Assembly: GCF_003952225.1 (NCBI RefSeq) | Contig: NZ_CP034437.1 | Span: 1,031,001 to 1,095,000, forward strand | DNA from: Paenibacillus albus | GTDB taxonomy: Bacteria > Bacillota > Bacilli > Paenibacillales > Paenibacillaceae | DNA length: 64,000 nt | Direction of reading: 5' to 3' | In this document: positions 43,697-55,025 of the stretch, piece by piece | How positions within the stretch are numbered: the first letter of the stretch is position 1 | Layout of the letters: the number at the start of each line of letters is the position of its first letter | Made by a program: the position numbers and the translations under genes | Notes under the pieces: generated by a model | The model's database searches: none | Told to the model about the DNA's origin: nothing | What the model saw: only the letters and a program-made list of their open reading frames with translations

Positions 43697-45430
43697 ATGA
43701 GCCTGTTATTGCAGTGGGCAGCAGTACAGCTGCAGCCGTATGTCACTTTAGAGCACGAGGAGATCGTTCGGCTGCTGGAGCTGCCGCCGAATCTAGAGCT
43801 TGGCGATGTCGCGTTCCCGTGCTTTGCGCTAGCTCGAACGCTTAAGCGTGCGCCGGCGGCAATCGCAGAAGAGCTTGCACAGCGTATGAATGGAGATCAG
43901 CAGCCCGTCCGTGCAGAAGCCAAAGGACCCTACCTCAATCTGTTCCTGCAGCGCGAGGAATGGGCGCCTAAGCTGCTCGCGCCTCTGCTGGCAAGTGATT
44001 TCGGCCAGTCGCAGGCGGGTGCAGGGCAGCGCGTCATCATTGATTTGTCCTCTCCGAATATAGCGAAGCCATTTGGCGTTGGGCATCTGCGCTCGACGAT
44101 GATCGGCAATGCACTTGCTCAGATGTACCGTGTATCCGGTTATGAGGTCGTCACCGTCAATCATATCGGGGACTGGGGTACGCAGTTCGGCAAGCTGATG
44201 GAGGCGTACCGCCGCTGGGGCGATGAAGCGAAGCTGAAGGAAGCGCCGATCAAGGAAAGCCTCAGCCTGTACGTTCGTTTTCACGAGGAAGTGGAGCGCG
44301 ATGCCACCTTGGAAGACGAAGCCCGCCGCTGGTTCTGGAAGCTTGAGAACGGCGATGAGGAAGCACACCGTCTGTGGCAGTATTTTGTATCCTTCAGCAT
44401 GGAGGAGTTCGACCGTGTCTACGCGCGCCTCGGCGTGAAGTTCGATTATACGCTTGGCGAGAGCTTTTACAATGACAAGATGGGCGCTGTCGTGGACCGA
44501 CTGAAGGAGCTGCAGCTTCTGGAAGAGAGCAATGGCGCGCAGGTTGTGCGCCTCGATGATGAAGGACTTCCGCCATGTCTCATTCTGAAGACAGACGGCA
44601 CGACCATTTACCCGACGCGCGATCTTGCGACTGCGCTCTATCGGAAGAAAGAAATGGGCGGGGATCTGCTGCTTTATGTGGTCGGCGCGGAGCAGAAGCT
44701 GCATTTTAACCAAGTGTTCGCTGTATTGAAGCATATGGGTGAAGAGGTGGCGGACGACTGTCTGCATCTGCCTTTCGGCCTCATGAAGTTCGACGGACGC
44801 AAAATGTCCACGCGCAAAGGGCAGGTCATCTTCCTCGACGAAGTGCTCGACGAAGCGGTGGCGAAGGCGCTAGCCATCATCTCGGAGAAGAATCCGGAGC
44901 TCGAAGGCGCGCAGGACGTAGCGGAAGCGGTCGGCATCGGCGCAATCGTCTTCGGCGATCTGAAGCATCACCGCATGCTGGAAATCGACTTCTCGCTCGA
45001 TGAAGCACTTCGTTTCGAAGGGGAAACCGGTCCGTATGTGCAATATACGGCGGCAAGAGCGTTCAAGCTGCTCGAGAAGGGCGGACTGTCGCTTTCGGAA
45101 GCGGAAGTGCTCAGCCAGTCCGGTGCTATTGCGGCAGCAGGCGGACGATATGGTCAGCATCTGAACGGCGCGGCGGCATGGGAATGCTTGAAGGCGCTGG
45201 CAGCTTATCCAGAAGCGATTGCGGAGGCCATTCGCCAGCACGAGCCTTCCGTACTCGCGCGCTTCCTGCTCGATACGGCAAAGAGGTTCAACCGCTTCTA
45301 CCATCAGGAGCGCATCCTGACGGAGAACGAGGAGGAGACGTCCGCGAAGCTGCTTCTTGCCGCAGCGGTCGCTAGTCTCTTGCGCTCCGGACTAACACTA
45401 CTTGGTCTCAAGACGCCGACACAGATTTAA
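43697..45430 (+). CDS. argS: Arginyl-tRNA synthetase, T-box-controlled paralogue
   Basis: 577 residues, class I synthetase. The N-terminal ArgRS-specific domain is followed by the HIGH-type motif in FGVGHLRSTMIGN, then NHIGDWGTQFGKLM, and KMSTRKG as the KMSKS loop. The C-terminal anticodon domain has GPYVQYTAARA. It charges tRNA-Arg. Three consecutive ATGs occur; the third (43697) has GGAGG at a good 8-nt distance. The protein differs strongly from the second ArgS at 46092, so this is an ancient paralogue or acquired copy induced by arginine starvation. Confidence 0.9.
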   Translation: MSLLLQWAAVQLQPYVTLEHEEIVRLLELPPNLELGDVAFPCFALARTLKRAPAAIAEELAQRMNGDQQPVRAEAKGPYLNLFLQREEWAPKLLAPLLASDFGQSQAGAGQRVIIDLSSPNIAKPFGVGHLRSTMIGNALAQMYRVSGYEVVTVNHIGDWGTQFGKLMEAYRRWGDEAKLKEAPIKESLSLYVRFHEEVERDATLEDEARRWFWKLENGDEEAHRLWQYFVSFSMEEFDRVYARLGVKFDYTLGESFYNDKMGAVVDRLKELQLLEESNGAQVVRLDDEGLPPCLILKTDGTTIYPTRDLATALYRKKEMGGDLLLYVVGAEQKLHFNQVFAVLKHMGEEVADDCLHLPFGLMKFDGRKMSTRKGQVIFLDEVLDEAVAKALAIISEKNPELEGAQDVAEAVGIGAIVFGDLKHHRMLEIDFSLDEALRFEGETGPYVQYTAARAFKLLEKGGLSLSEAEVLSQSGAIAAAGGRYGQHLNGAAAWECLKALAAYPEAIAEAIRQHEPSVLARFLLDTAKRFNRFYHQERILTENEEETSAKLLLAAAVASLLRSGLTLLGLKTPTQI

Positions 45431-45530
45431 GCACCGCCTGCTGCTGCGGCATATGCGGCAGGCATTGAAATTGACGATGCTCCTGTATATAGTGGGGACA
45501 GGAGTATTAGGCGACGGGAGACCGTGAAAT

Positions 45531-46025
45531 ATGAAGGATAGAGCAAAAGTAACCATTACGCTTGAGAGCGACGTGGATGGGGAACGCGAGAATAACACAT
45601 TCAGTGGCGAATGGTTTCGCAAGGGCAGTACGGTGTTTATCCGCTATGAAGAGATGGTAGAGGGCGCCTCAGGTGTGAGTGCGGAGGTGCGCACGATGAT
45701 TCGCTGCCGTGGCGGCGAGCTGAGCTTGACGCGTCATGGTGCTGTAGAATCGCAGCAGATATTTGTTGCGGGCGTTCGGCGCACCGGCCATTATACATCA
45801 GCGCATGCTAATTTCCATATGGAAACGGAGACGAAGCTGCTCTGGATGCAGTTCGGCGATTTTGCTGGTCAGCAGGAACAAGGCTCACTGTCGACACCGG
45901 AAGCAAGCGACGAGCTTGTGCCGGCGCTGCCGATGCTGCTGGAATGGCATTACACGCTGCTCATTAACGACGAGCCAACCGGTGAATTTCGGATTCGGCT
46001 GCGGGCCGAGGAAGAAGTTTCGTAA
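45531..46025 (+). CDS. ywiB: DUF1934 beta-barrel protein (YwiB-like)
   Basis: 164 residues. Alternating strands (VTITLESDVDGE, VFIRYEEM, GELSLTRHGAV, LLWMQFGDFAG, EWHYTLLINDEP, FRIRLR) match the DUF1934 calycin-like barrel. Function unknown. In B. subtilis ywiB is also next to argS, which supports the assignment. GGGAG lies 11 nt before the ATG. It sits between the two argS genes and is probably cotranscribed with the second. Confidence 0.8.
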   Translation: MKDRAKVTITLESDVDGERENNTFSGEWFRKGSTVFIRYEEMVEGASGVSAEVRTMIRCRGGELSLTRHGAVESQQIFVAGVRRTGHYTSAHANFHMETETKLLWMQFGDFAGQQEQGSLSTPEASDELVPALPMLLEWHYTLLINDEPTGEFRIRLRAEEEVS

Positions 46026-46091
46026 GCTGAGCTTGTTGCAAAATGTCACCATTAAAATGTGAATATTCATCTAAGAATCAGGGGATTTAAA

Positions 46092-47771
46092 ATGAGAACG
46101 AACGTTATTGAACAGCTGAACGAACAGCTGAAAGAAGCGATTGCAGATGCAGTCGTGAACGCGGGGCTTGCGGCTCGCGAAGAACTTCCAGTATTTGTGC
46201 TGGAGGTACCGAAGGATAAGGCGCATGGCGACCTGGCGACAAACGCGGCCATGCAGCTAACGAAGCTAGCGAAGAAGAACCCGCGCCAAATCGCTGAAGC
46301 GATTATTGCCGGGCTTGATATGAAAAAAGCGTCCATTCAGAGCGCTGAGATTGCAGGACCGGGCTTCATTAACTTCCGCATGGACCGCAGCTACCTATAT
46401 CCGGTTGTGGCGCAGGTGTCGGAACAAGGCGCTGATTATGGCCGCATTGACGCTGGCGGAGGCCAGCGCGTACAAGTCGAGTTCGTAAGCGCGAACCCGA
46501 CGGGCAGCCTTCACCTTGGCCATGCTCGCGGCGCGGCAGTAGGGGATGCGCTTTGCAACGTGCTTGATTTTGCAGGCTATGCCGTATCGAGAGAGTACTA
46601 TATTAACGATGCGGGCAACCAGGTTGCGAACCTGGCTTACTCCATCGAAGCGCGCTATAAGCAAGCGCTCGGCCAAGATGCTGCGATGCCGGAGGACGGC
46701 TACCACGGCGAAGATATTAAAGGCTTTGCTGGGGAGCTTGCCGCAAGCGAAGGCGATCGCCTGCTGTCGCTGCCTGATGAAGAGCGCTTCACGTTCTTCC
46801 GCGAATACGGCCTTGAGCGCGAGCTCAATAAGATCAAGCGCGATCTCGGCAATTTCCGCGTAGCGTTTGATGTATGGTACAGCGAGACCTCGCTGTATAA
46901 GACCGGCCAAGTGGAGCAGGCGCTTGCAGCGCTGCGCGAACGCGGCCAAGTATTTGAAGAAGAAGGCGCTACATGGCTGAACACGATGGAGTACGGTGAC
47001 GACAAGAACCGCGTGCTCGTGAAGAATGACGGCTCGTACACCTATTTGACGCCGGACATCGCATATCACCGCGACAAGTATGCGCGTGGATTCGACCGCA
47101 TGATTAATATCTGGGGCGCTGACCACCACGGCTACATCCCGCGCGTGAAAGCGGCGATGGATGCGCTCGGCAACGATTCGAAGAAACTGGTTGTCCTCAT
47201 CGCACAGATGGTGAGCCTGTTCCAGAACGGCGAGAAGGTAAAAATGTCGAAGCGTACGGGTAAAGCCGTCACGATGGTAGACTTGATGGACGAAGTCGGA
47301 ATCGACGCAATTCGTTACTTCTTCACGATGCGCAGTATGGATTCTCACCTCGATTTCGACATGGATCTGGCGATTTCCACATCCAACGAGAACCCGGTGT
47401 TCTACGTGCAGTACGCGCACGCGCGGATTTGCAGCATCTTCCGCCAAGCGGAGGAGCAAGGCATTGCGGTATTACCGCTTGCTGAAGTGGATCTGAGCAA
47501 GCTGACTACCGAGCACGAATTCGACCTGCTTCGCAAGATCGGCGAGCTGCCTCAAGAAATCGCGGAAGCTGCATCGCAATACGCGCCGCATCGTCTTATC
47601 CGCTATGTATACGAGCTTGCGTCACTGTTCCACAGCTATTACAGAGCCGACCGCGTCATTACCGAAGACGCGGCTCAAACTCAGGCGCGCTTCGCGCTGC
47701 TTGGCGCGACGCGCACGGCAATTGCGAACGTGCTGCGCCTCGTCGGCGTATCGGCTCCTGAGCGCATGTAA
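46092..47771 (+). CDS. argS: Arginyl-tRNA synthetase, housekeeping copy
   Basis: 559 residues. Standard bacterial Arg[19 protein letters not shown] (HIGH motif), YINDAGNQV, and [20 protein letters not shown]. The catalytic core is followed by the [10 protein letters not shown] anticodon domain. AGGGGA lies 7 nt before the ATG at 46092. The ywiB-argS adjacency is ancestral in Bacillales, so this is likely the housekeeping enzyme, with no T-box upstream. Its stop codon lies within a 44-bp tandem duplication. Confidence 0.92.
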   Translation: MRTNVIEQLNEQLKEAIADAVVNAGLAAREELPVFVLEVPKDKAHGDLATNAAMQLTKLAKKNPRQIAEAIIAGLDMKKASIQSAEIAGPGFINFRMDRSYLYPVVAQVSEQGADYGRIDAGGGQRVQVEFVSANPTGSLHLGHARGAAVGDALCNVLDFAGYAVSREYYINDAGNQVANLAYSIEARYKQALGQDAAMPEDGYHGEDIKGFAGELAASEGDRLLSLPDEERFTFFREYGLERELNKIKRDLGNFRVAFDVWYSETSLYKTGQVEQALAALRERGQVFEEEGATWLNTMEYGDDKNRVLVKNDGSYTYLTPDIAYHRDKYARGFDRMINIWGADHHGYIPRVKAAMDALGNDSKKLVVLIAQMVSLFQNGEKVKMSKRTGKAVTMVDLMDEVGIDAIRYFFTMRSMDSHLDFDMDLAISTSNENPVFYVQYAHARICSIFRQAEEQGIAVLPLAEVDLSKLTTEHEFDLLRKIGELPQEIAEAASQYAPHRLIRYVYELASLFHSYYRADRVITEDAAQTQARFALLGATRTAIANVLRLVGVSAPERM

Positions 47772-47854
47772 CACCCGCGACCAGCGGCCTTCACGCTTCG
47801 CACTCTCGCTTGTAACACCCGCGCCTAGCGGCCTTCGCGCTCTGCACCAATGCG
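47767..47854. repeat. 44-bp tandem duplication at the argS stop codon
   Basis: Two adjacent copies beginning TGTAACACCCGCG (47767 and 47811), about 80% identical, plus a shorter remnant. The argS stop codon is part of the first copy. Confidence 0.7.
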
Positions 47855-47925
47855 CCTAGCGCCCAGCGCCAAAGCAAAACAAACCGCGGACGCTGTTCAT
47901 CGGTCCCCGGTCTGCAGCATACGCA

Positions 47926-49020
47926 TCACATCAAGCTCCCCGGCGATCCGGGGGCTTTTGTGCCTCTTAGAGGCAGCATCGATCGTTTCACGACCGTCTT
48001 AATATCAGCTGGCGACATTCCCGGCCGATGAGAAAGCAAGAGGGCGATGGCGCCGCTGACATGCGAGGTGGCCATCGAGGTGCCGCTCATTTCGTGATAT
48101 TTGCCGCGCAGCCAAGAGGACAGAATTTTGTCGCCTGGTGCATAAACATCAATATAAGTGCCGCGATTGCTGAACGGTGCAATGCGGCGCAGCCTGTTCG
48201 TCGCGCCGACGGCAATGGTCTGCGGATAACGGGCCGGGTAGTCGATCGCTTTGCGTTTGCCGTCGTTGCCTGACGAAGCAACAATAATAACGCCGGCGTT
48301 GTACGCATTCGTGACGGCGGTCAGCAGCGATTTGCTTCGCGTCTTCATGCCGAAGCTCATGTTGACGATGTCCATCTTGTTGCGCACGCACCAGTCGATG
48401 CCGAGTACAATGTCAGAGACGAAGGCGCTCCCGTTCTGATCGAATGCTTTCACGGGATAGACGGTTGCGCGGGGCGCTACGCCAATCATGCCGTGCATCT
48501 GGTTCGCGGCAGCGATCGTACCGGCGATATGAGTGCCGTGTCCATTATCGTCATGAGGCAGCGTACCGCGGCTAAGCAGATTGATGCCCCGGCCGAGCGA
48601 ATGCTTCAGGTCGGGGTGGCTGAAGTCAACCCCGGTGTCGATGACGCCGATTTTGACGCGGTGGCCTGTCGTCATGCTCCAAGCGAGCGGGGCTTTAATT
48701 TCCTGCACGCCCCACGGAATTCCTCTTTCGCGGGATACGGATTTGAACGCGGTGGAATGAACGCTAAGCAGCGGGTCGTTCTCGACCCGAATGTCGGCGC
48801 AGGCGGCGGAAGAGAGCAGATCTTGAGCGATCGGCAGGGAGAAGCCATGAATGGAAGGGAGATGGCGGATCAGCTTCGCGCTGTTGTCGAATCTCGACCA
48901 CTCGCTGAGGAACCGCTCGTAATCGGCAAACTGCCGGAAACGGACGATTCGCCGCTTAACGTTAGCGGCCCCAAGAGATAACGCGCTGTGTAACAGGCGG
49001 AGAATTGTCGTTTTATCCAA
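47926..49020 (-). CDS. S8 family serine peptidase (subtilase)
   Basis: 364 residues. The catalytic triad is complete: Asp in GVIDTGVDFSHPDL, His in NGHGTHIAGT and Ser in SGTSMATSHV. The oxyanion Asn is in VASSGNDGK. The N-terminal ~110 residues look like an I9-type prodomain, but there is no signal peptide, so intracellular action or non-classical export is likely. The TTG at 49020 is preferred: GGAGGGG lies 9 nt upstream, whereas the ATG at 49038 has no Shine-Dalgarno. No partner gene is adjacent. Confidence 0.85.
   Translation of the reverse strand: MDKTTILRLLHSALSLGAANVKRRIVRFRQFADYERFLSEWSRFDNSAKLIRHLPSIHGFSLPIAQDLLSSAACADIRVENDPLLSVHSTAFKSVSRERGIPWGVQEIKAPLAWSMTTGHRVKIGVIDTGVDFSHPDLKHSLGRGINLLSRGTLPHDDNGHGTHIAGTIAAANQMHGMIGVAPRATVYPVKAFDQNGSAFVSDIVLGIDWCVRNKMDIVNMSFGMKTRSKSLLTAVTNAYNAGVIIVASSGNDGKRKAIDYPARYPQTIAVGATNRLRRIAPFSNRGTYIDVYAPGDKILSSWLRGKYHEMSGTSMATSHVSGAIALLLSHRPGMSPADIKTVVKRSMLPLRGTKAPGSPGSLM
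47932..47959 (+). terminator. Predicted terminator of argS
   Basis: The stem AAGCTCCCCGG / CCGGGGGCTT followed by TT on the plus strand overlaps the last codons of the convergent protease gene. Confidence 0.55.
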
Positions 49021-49269
49021 GTTTGGCTTCCCCTCCATGGCGACGTGTTGTTAACTGAGCTGCGAAGAACGCTGAAGCGTACAGTTACAACGTTTGCTGC
49101 AGTATTGTATGAACGAGCGTAACAAGCTGTATGAGCAACTTGCCTTTTTTCACATAATTAGGCTGCAAACCGTGTCATTCGCCGTAGGGGCACATAGTAT
49201 AAACCAAGAGTCATTAAGGGCTCTTGTTACCGGAATAGGCGGCAGCGCTTTATCCGGAAGGATACAGTC

Positions 49270-49300
49270 AAAGCGAAGGGTTCTCCTTCGCTTTTTCTTT
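49270..49300 (+). terminator. Orphan intrinsic terminator upstream of rpoE
   Basis: The gene-free 49039-49438 contains one clear element, AAAGCGAAGG / CCTTCGCTTT with TTCTTT. No ORF precedes it on the plus strand, so it could end a small RNA (about 49090-49300) or read-through from upstream. Nothing else is recognised in this gap. Confidence 0.65.
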
Positions 49301-49438
49301 GTGAATCAACCATCTATAGAGGAGCTTGCTTTTTCGAAAGAAATAGGTTTTACTATAGGTTGATAATGGATTGCTTGGAATTTGGGCGAAGTTGTATATG
49401 CCAGTCCCGGCAGTTGTACATGAGAGGAAGTGTCCGAA

Positions 49439-50014
49439 ATGAGCAGCGAGATTGTCTTGAAGATCGATCCAGAACGCGTGAAGGAAATGCCCATGGTCGA
49501 CCTGGCATTTGAATTGCTGAAAGCGGCGAACCAGCCGTTCTACTATCGCGATCTAATGATGGAAATTGCAAAAGTTCGGGGTCTGTCCCAAGATCAAATC
49601 AACAATGTCATTGCGCAAGTATATACAGAAATTAATATCGACGGGCGTTTCGCTTGCGTCGGCAGCAACATGTGGGGACTGAAGCGCTGGTATCCGGTTG
49701 AGCGCAATGAAGATCCGGTTGGCAACGCGAAGCGTTCGCGTATTATCAACGACGAAGAGGACGATGAGGATCTCTACGCCGATGAGGAAGAAGATACTTA
49801 CGCATCCGAGGACGATTTCGATTCATACGATGAGGATCAAGAGAACTTCGATGAATCGGAAGAAGACGCTGAAGTCGATGAAGAGGTTGTTATCGACGAC
49901 GAAGAGATCGAAGAAGAGGGCATTGAAGTTGAGGGCGTCGGTGAGGAAGATGCTGACGACGAAGAGGATGCTGACGAAGACTTCGAGGATGAAGAAGACG
50001 AAGACGACAAATAA
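49439..50014 (+). CDS. rpoE: RNA polymerase delta subunit
   Basis: 191 residues. The N-terminal HARE-HTH domain (about 1-90: DLAFELLKAANQPFYYRDLM, then DGRFACVGSNMWGLKRWYP) is followed by a C-terminal tail of almost only Asp and Glu, as in B. subtilis RpoE. It promotes polymerase recycling and sensitivity to initiating nucleotide. AGAGGAAG precedes the ATG at 49439. The position directly before pyrG matches B. subtilis. Confidence 0.95.
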   Translation: MSSEIVLKIDPERVKEMPMVDLAFELLKAANQPFYYRDLMMEIAKVRGLSQDQINNVIAQVYTEINIDGRFACVGSNMWGLKRWYPVERNEDPVGNAKRSRIINDEEDDEDLYADEEEDTYASEDDFDSYDEDQENFDESEEDAEVDEEVVIDDEEIEEEGIEVEGVGEEDADDEEDADEDFEDEEDEDDK

Positions 50015-50045
50015 AATCGCTTGAGCTGGTATCCCTTTTGTCCGC

Positions 50046-50074
50046 TTGACATGGGGATACCGTCCGAGTAAACT
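50046..50074 (+). promoter_or_regulatory. Promoter of pyrG
   Basis: A consensus TTGACA (50046-50051) and TAAACT (50069-50074) with 17-bp spacing. Seven bases further is GGGC (50082-50085), the expected start and the sequence used for reiterative G addition in B. subtilis pyrG. Confidence 0.8.
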
Positions 50075-50081
50075 ATTCTTT

Positions 50082-50163
50082 GGGCTTCAAGTACGGACAA
50101 TGTAAGCAATAGACAAATTCAGAAAGTGCCCCGTTTATACGGGTGTCACTTTTTCTTTTTTTA
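50082..50163 (+). promoter_or_regulatory. pyrG leader attenuator (CTP-sensing, reiterative G type)
   Basis: The predicted transcript begins GGGCTTC and reaches a terminator (AAAGTGCCCCGT... / ...ACGGGTGTCACTTT, then TTCTTTTTTT). When CTP is low, extra G residues added at the 5' end could pair with the CCCC of the terminator's 5' arm and prevent termination. The mechanism is established in B. subtilis; its use here is inferred from matching parts. Confidence 0.75.
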
Positions 50164-50202
50164 ACCATTTTTCTTCGGAAAATGGGGGAAACTATTCTTT
50201 AA

Positions 50203-51833
<1,631 letters not shown>

Positions 51834-51873
51834 GCCGATTAGACAATATTTTTTAAGAATTTTTCCAACAGAA

Positions 51874-51903
51874 GCAGGAATATGGATGGCCAGACGCGAA
51901 ACA
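51874..51903 (+). promoter_or_regulatory. Possible sigma-H promoter of spo0F
   Basis: GCAGGAATA fits the sigma-H -35 pattern RNAGGAWWW. Twelve bases further is CGCGAAACA, a partial match to the -10 pattern RNNGAATWW. Confidence 0.3.
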
Positions 51904-51974
51904 GTAGCGAGGGTTATGGAATTCTAATCCAATCTCGGCGATTGATTGTCGTGCATTCCTGGGAGGGTTTCAAG

Positions 51975-52373
51975 TTGGAAAACAAGAAAGTTTTGATTGT
52001 CGATGATCAGAATGGCATTCGGATCCTGTTGATGGAAGTGTTCAGCAGCGAAGGGTATACCACCTTTCAAGCCCCGAACGGCAAGCTGGCGCTCGAAATC
52101 GTCAAGAGCGAGAACCCCGATCTGGTTTTATTGGATATGAAGATTCCAGGTATGGACGGACTGGAGATTTTGAAGCATGTCAAAGCGATCAACAAGGATA
52201 TTAAAGTCATTATGATGACGGCCTACGGTGAGCTCGACATGATTAAGGAAGCGACCGATCACGGAGCGCTGATGCATTTTACGAAGCCATTTGATATCGA
52301 TGAGATGCGAATGGCGGTTAATCTTCAGCTGCGCGGCGGAGACGCGAGCGGCTGGTATGCAGTGGGATCCTAA
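51975..52373 (+). CDS. spo0F: Sporulation phosphorelay response regulator Spo0F
   Basis: 132 residues, a lone receiver domain. The acidic pocket is D10-D11, the phosphoryl acceptor D54 in [12 protein letters not shown]82 in [10 protein letters not shown] and K104 in TKPFDIDE, all matching B. subtilis Spo0F closely. It relays phosphate from sporulation kinases to Spo0B. The TTG at 51975 is preferred because GGGAGG lies 8 nt upstream and homologues begin there. A short glycine-containing tail extends beyond the usual end. The stop codon is within the terminator hairpin. Confidence 0.92.
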   Translation: MENKKVLIVDDQNGIRILLMEVFSSEGYTTFQAPNGKLALEIVKSENPDLVLLDMKIPGMDGLEILKHVKAINKDIKVIMMTAYGELDMIKEATDHGALMHFTKPFDIDEMRMAVNLQLRGGDASGWYAVGS

Positions 52374-52394
52374 CAATCGGATCCCACTTTTTTT
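52361..52394 (+). terminator. Terminator of spo0F
   Basis: Perfect arms AGTGGGATCC / GGATCCCACT with T7. The spo0F stop TAA lies in the loop. Confidence 0.9.
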
Positions 52395-52470
52395 ATGCGG
52401 ATGTGCCCCTATGGGCATGTAAGGAAACAGAGTTGATTTTCAGGGGCTTGTACCAAACGAAACTCGATTG

Positions 52471-52479
52471 TGGTATAAT
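52471..52479 (+). promoter_or_regulatory. Extended -10 promoter of fbaA
   Basis: TGG followed by a perfect TATAAT (52474-52479) forms an extended -10. No good -35 is seen at 17 bp. Confidence 0.5.
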
Positions 52480-52567
52480 AATTTGGTGCGTATCTGATGC
52501 GTGATTTTATCAAAGACAACCTTATGGGGCGCAATGCTTCATAACACCTTAGGAGGAGTAGAGAACC

Positions 52568-53422
52568 ATGCCACTCGTTTCAATGACTGAATTTCTGCCA
52601 CAGGCAAAAGCTAACAAATTCGCGGTAGGCCAGTTCAATATGAACAACCTGGAGTTCGCGCAAGCGATCACTGAAGCCGCTATGGAAGAAAAATCCCCGT
52701 TTATCTTCGGTGTATCCGAAGGTGCCCTGAAATACATGGGTATCGAGTACACTGTTGCAATTGCTGAGGCAGCTGCGAAGAAATCCGGTTTGCCAATCGC
52801 GCTTCACCTTGACCACGGCAGCAGCTTCGAAGTTGCGATGAAATGTATCCGTGCAGGTTTCTCGTCCGTTATGTTCGACGGTTCCCACTATGGACTTGAA
52901 GAGAACATTGAGCTGACGAAGCAAGTTGTTAAAGCGGCACGCGCAATGGGCGTTTCCGTTGAGGGCGAGCTTGGTACAATCGGCGGCGTTGAGGATGATA
53001 TCAGCGTTGACGAAGAGCACGCTTCCCTTGCTAAGCCAGAAGAAGCGATTCGTTTCTACGAAGAAACAGGCGTTGATTGCTTGGCAATCGCTGTAGGTAC
53101 TGCTCACGGCATGTACAAAGGCGAGCCAAAGATCCACTACGATATCATTCAAAAAGTATCCGATGCAATTCCAGTTCCAGTTGTATTGCACGGCGGTTCC
53201 GGTGTGCCTGACGAAGCAATTCGCCTGTCCATCGCAGCTGGCGTAGGCAAAATCAACGTGAATACAGAGAACCAAGTGGCTTGCACGAACGCAATCCGCG
53301 AAGTATTGAGCGGCAACGCTTCGGTTTACGATCCTCGTAAATACCTAGTACCAGCTCGTTCTGCTATGAAAGCAGTTGTTCAAGAGAAAATCCGTTTGTT
53401 CGGCAGCAGCAACCAAGCGTAA
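52568..53422 (+). CDS. fbaA: Class II fructose-bisphosphate aldolase
   Basis: 284 residues. Zinc ligand and catalytic regions are LHLDHGSSFE, GVEDDISVDEE, VGTAHGMYKGEPKI and LHGGSGVPDE. It cleaves fructose-1,6-bisphosphate in glycolysis. GGAGGAG precedes the ATG. In B. subtilis a transaldolase gene lies between fbaA and murZ; it is absent here, where only about 200 bp separate the two genes. Confidence 0.95.
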   Translation: MPLVSMTEFLPQAKANKFAVGQFNMNNLEFAQAITEAAMEEKSPFIFGVSEGALKYMGIEYTVAIAEAAAKKSGLPIALHLDHGSSFEVAMKCIRAGFSSVMFDGSHYGLEENIELTKQVVKAARAMGVSVEGELGTIGGVEDDISVDEEHASLAKPEEAIRFYEETGVDCLAIAVGTAHGMYKGEPKIHYDIIQKVSDAIPVPVVLHGGSGVPDEAIRLSIAAGVGKINVNTENQVACTNAIREVLSGNASVYDPRKYLVPARSAMKAVVQEKIRLFGSSNQA

Positions 53423-53626
53423 CTTCCGGAGCAAACTAAGAATCAAACAAACAGCCGCGCGATGCGCGGGCCGACTAGAAGCAGGCGCTCTCGTCCTTCA
53501 AGAAATTGTTGAAAGATGGAGCGCTTGCTTTGTGGCATTTAGTGGAGTCGCCAGGAGCATCTATTAGCCTCTGGCGGCCGTTTGATTCTTCTGTTCACTT
53601 CTCGGATAGGAGGATATGGACTACAG

Positions 53627-54874
53627 ATGGATAAATTGATGATCCGTGGCGGACAACCGCTGCGTGGAACCGTGCAGATAAGCGGCGCGAAGAATAGTGC
53701 TGTGGCCCTGCTTCCAGCTGCAATATTGGCTGAATCAACGGTAACACTGGACAACCTTCCGCATTTAAGCGATGTCGCGGTGTATAGCGAAATTTTAGAA
53801 GAACTAGGCGGTACGGTAGAATGGAGCGGCGATTCAATCGTCATTAATCCCGCTGCGATGCAGTCGATTCCGATGCCTAACGGCAAAGTGAAGCTTCTGC
53901 GTGCTTCGTATTATTTGATGGGTGCATTGCTTGGCCGTTTCGGCGAAGCGACAATCGGTCTCCCGGGCGGCTGTAATTTCGAGCCTCGTCCGATTGATCA
54001 GCATATTAAAGGGTTTGAAGCGCTTGGCGCGCAAGTGACGAATGATCACGGTTCTGTTCGGATTGTGGCGAAGGAGCTGCGCGGGGCGAAAATTTACTTA
54101 GACGTCGTCAGTGTTGGGGCGACGATTAACATTATGCTTGCGGCCTCCCGGGCCAAAGGCTCCACCATTATTGAAAATGCGGCAAAAGAGCCTGAAATCA
54201 TAGATGTAGCTACACTACTTAATTCCATGGGCGCCAAGATCAAAGGTGCCGGTACTGAAACGATCCGAATCGAAGGTGTCGAGCGGATGCACGGCTGCCG
54301 TCATTCTATCATTCCCGACCGCATACAAGCAGGGACCTATATGATTGCTGCAGCGGCAACGCGCGGCGATGTATTAATAGATAACGTTATTCCGAAGCAT
54401 ATGGAAGCTGTCACGGCGAAGCTTCAAGAGATGGGCGTTCATGTATATGAGATGGATGAGTCCATTCGTATCGTGGGCCAGCCGCGTTATGAAGCCATTG
54501 ATGTGAAGGCACTCGTATACCCCGGTTTTGCCACAGATTTGCAATCCCCAATGACCAGCTTGCTGACACAAGCGACAGGCGTCAGCATTTTGAGCGACTA
54601 CGTATACAGCAACCGATTCAAGCATGTACCGGAGCTGACGCGGATGGGCGCTAACATTCGTGTGGAAGGCCGTTCTGCAATTGTCGAGGGCGGAAAGCTC
54701 AATGCAGCTAAGGTTCGCGCAGCCGATTTACGAGCGGGAGCAGCACTTGTCGTTGCAGCGCTTACTGTTGAAGGCGGCGTGACTGAGATTACGGGCGTTG
54801 AATATATTGATCGCGGTTATGACAATCTCGTCGAAAATTTACGTGTGCTTGGCGCCGACGTTTGGCGTGAATAG
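53627..54874 (+). CDS. murZ: UDP-N-acetylglucosamine 1-carboxyvinyltransferase (MurZ/MurAB type)
   Basis: 415 residues. Substrate-binding K22-N23 ([13 protein letters not shown]) and catalytic C116 in [14 protein letters not shown] are present, so the enzyme should be fosfomycin-sensitive. It catalyses the first committed step of peptidoglycan synthesis. AGGAGG lies 12 nt before the ATG at 53627; the longer open frame from 53582 has no support. The position between fbaA and rho matches the B. subtilis murAB (murZ) paralogue; glpX, present there, is missing here. Confidence 0.93.
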   Translation: MDKLMIRGGQPLRGTVQISGAKNSAVALLPAAILAESTVTLDNLPHLSDVAVYSEILEELGGTVEWSGDSIVINPAAMQSIPMPNGKVKLLRASYYLMGALLGRFGEATIGLPGGCNFEPRPIDQHIKGFEALGAQVTNDHGSVRIVAKELRGAKIYLDVVSVGATINIMLAASRAKGSTIIENAAKEPEIIDVATLLNSMGAKIKGAGTETIRIEGVERMHGCRHSIIPDRIQAGTYMIAAAATRGDVLIDNVIPKHMEAVTAKLQEMGVHVYEMDESIRIVGQPRYEAIDVKALVYPGFATDLQSPMTSLLTQATGVSILSDYVYSNRFKHVPELTRMGANIRVEGRSAIVEGGKLNAAKVRAADLRAGAALVVAALTVEGGVTEITGVEYIDRGYDNLVENLRVLGADVWRE

Positions 54875-55025
54875 TTGGTATAGTTCGGGTCGGCCTTTGG
54901 AATAGAGAAGGCCGATTCCGGCAATGATGGTTGAGACTTGGACTTTTTTCGCAGAGAACTGTTTTGCCAGAACAAGAACGGCCCTAGTCGTTTTTGCTTG
55001 GAACATTGACAAAGATGGTGATATT

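Noticed and set aside
46059..46091. Earlier ATG for the second argS
   Set aside because: No Shine-Dalgarno upstream, whereas the ATG at 46092 has AGGGGA at the right distance and matches homologue starts.
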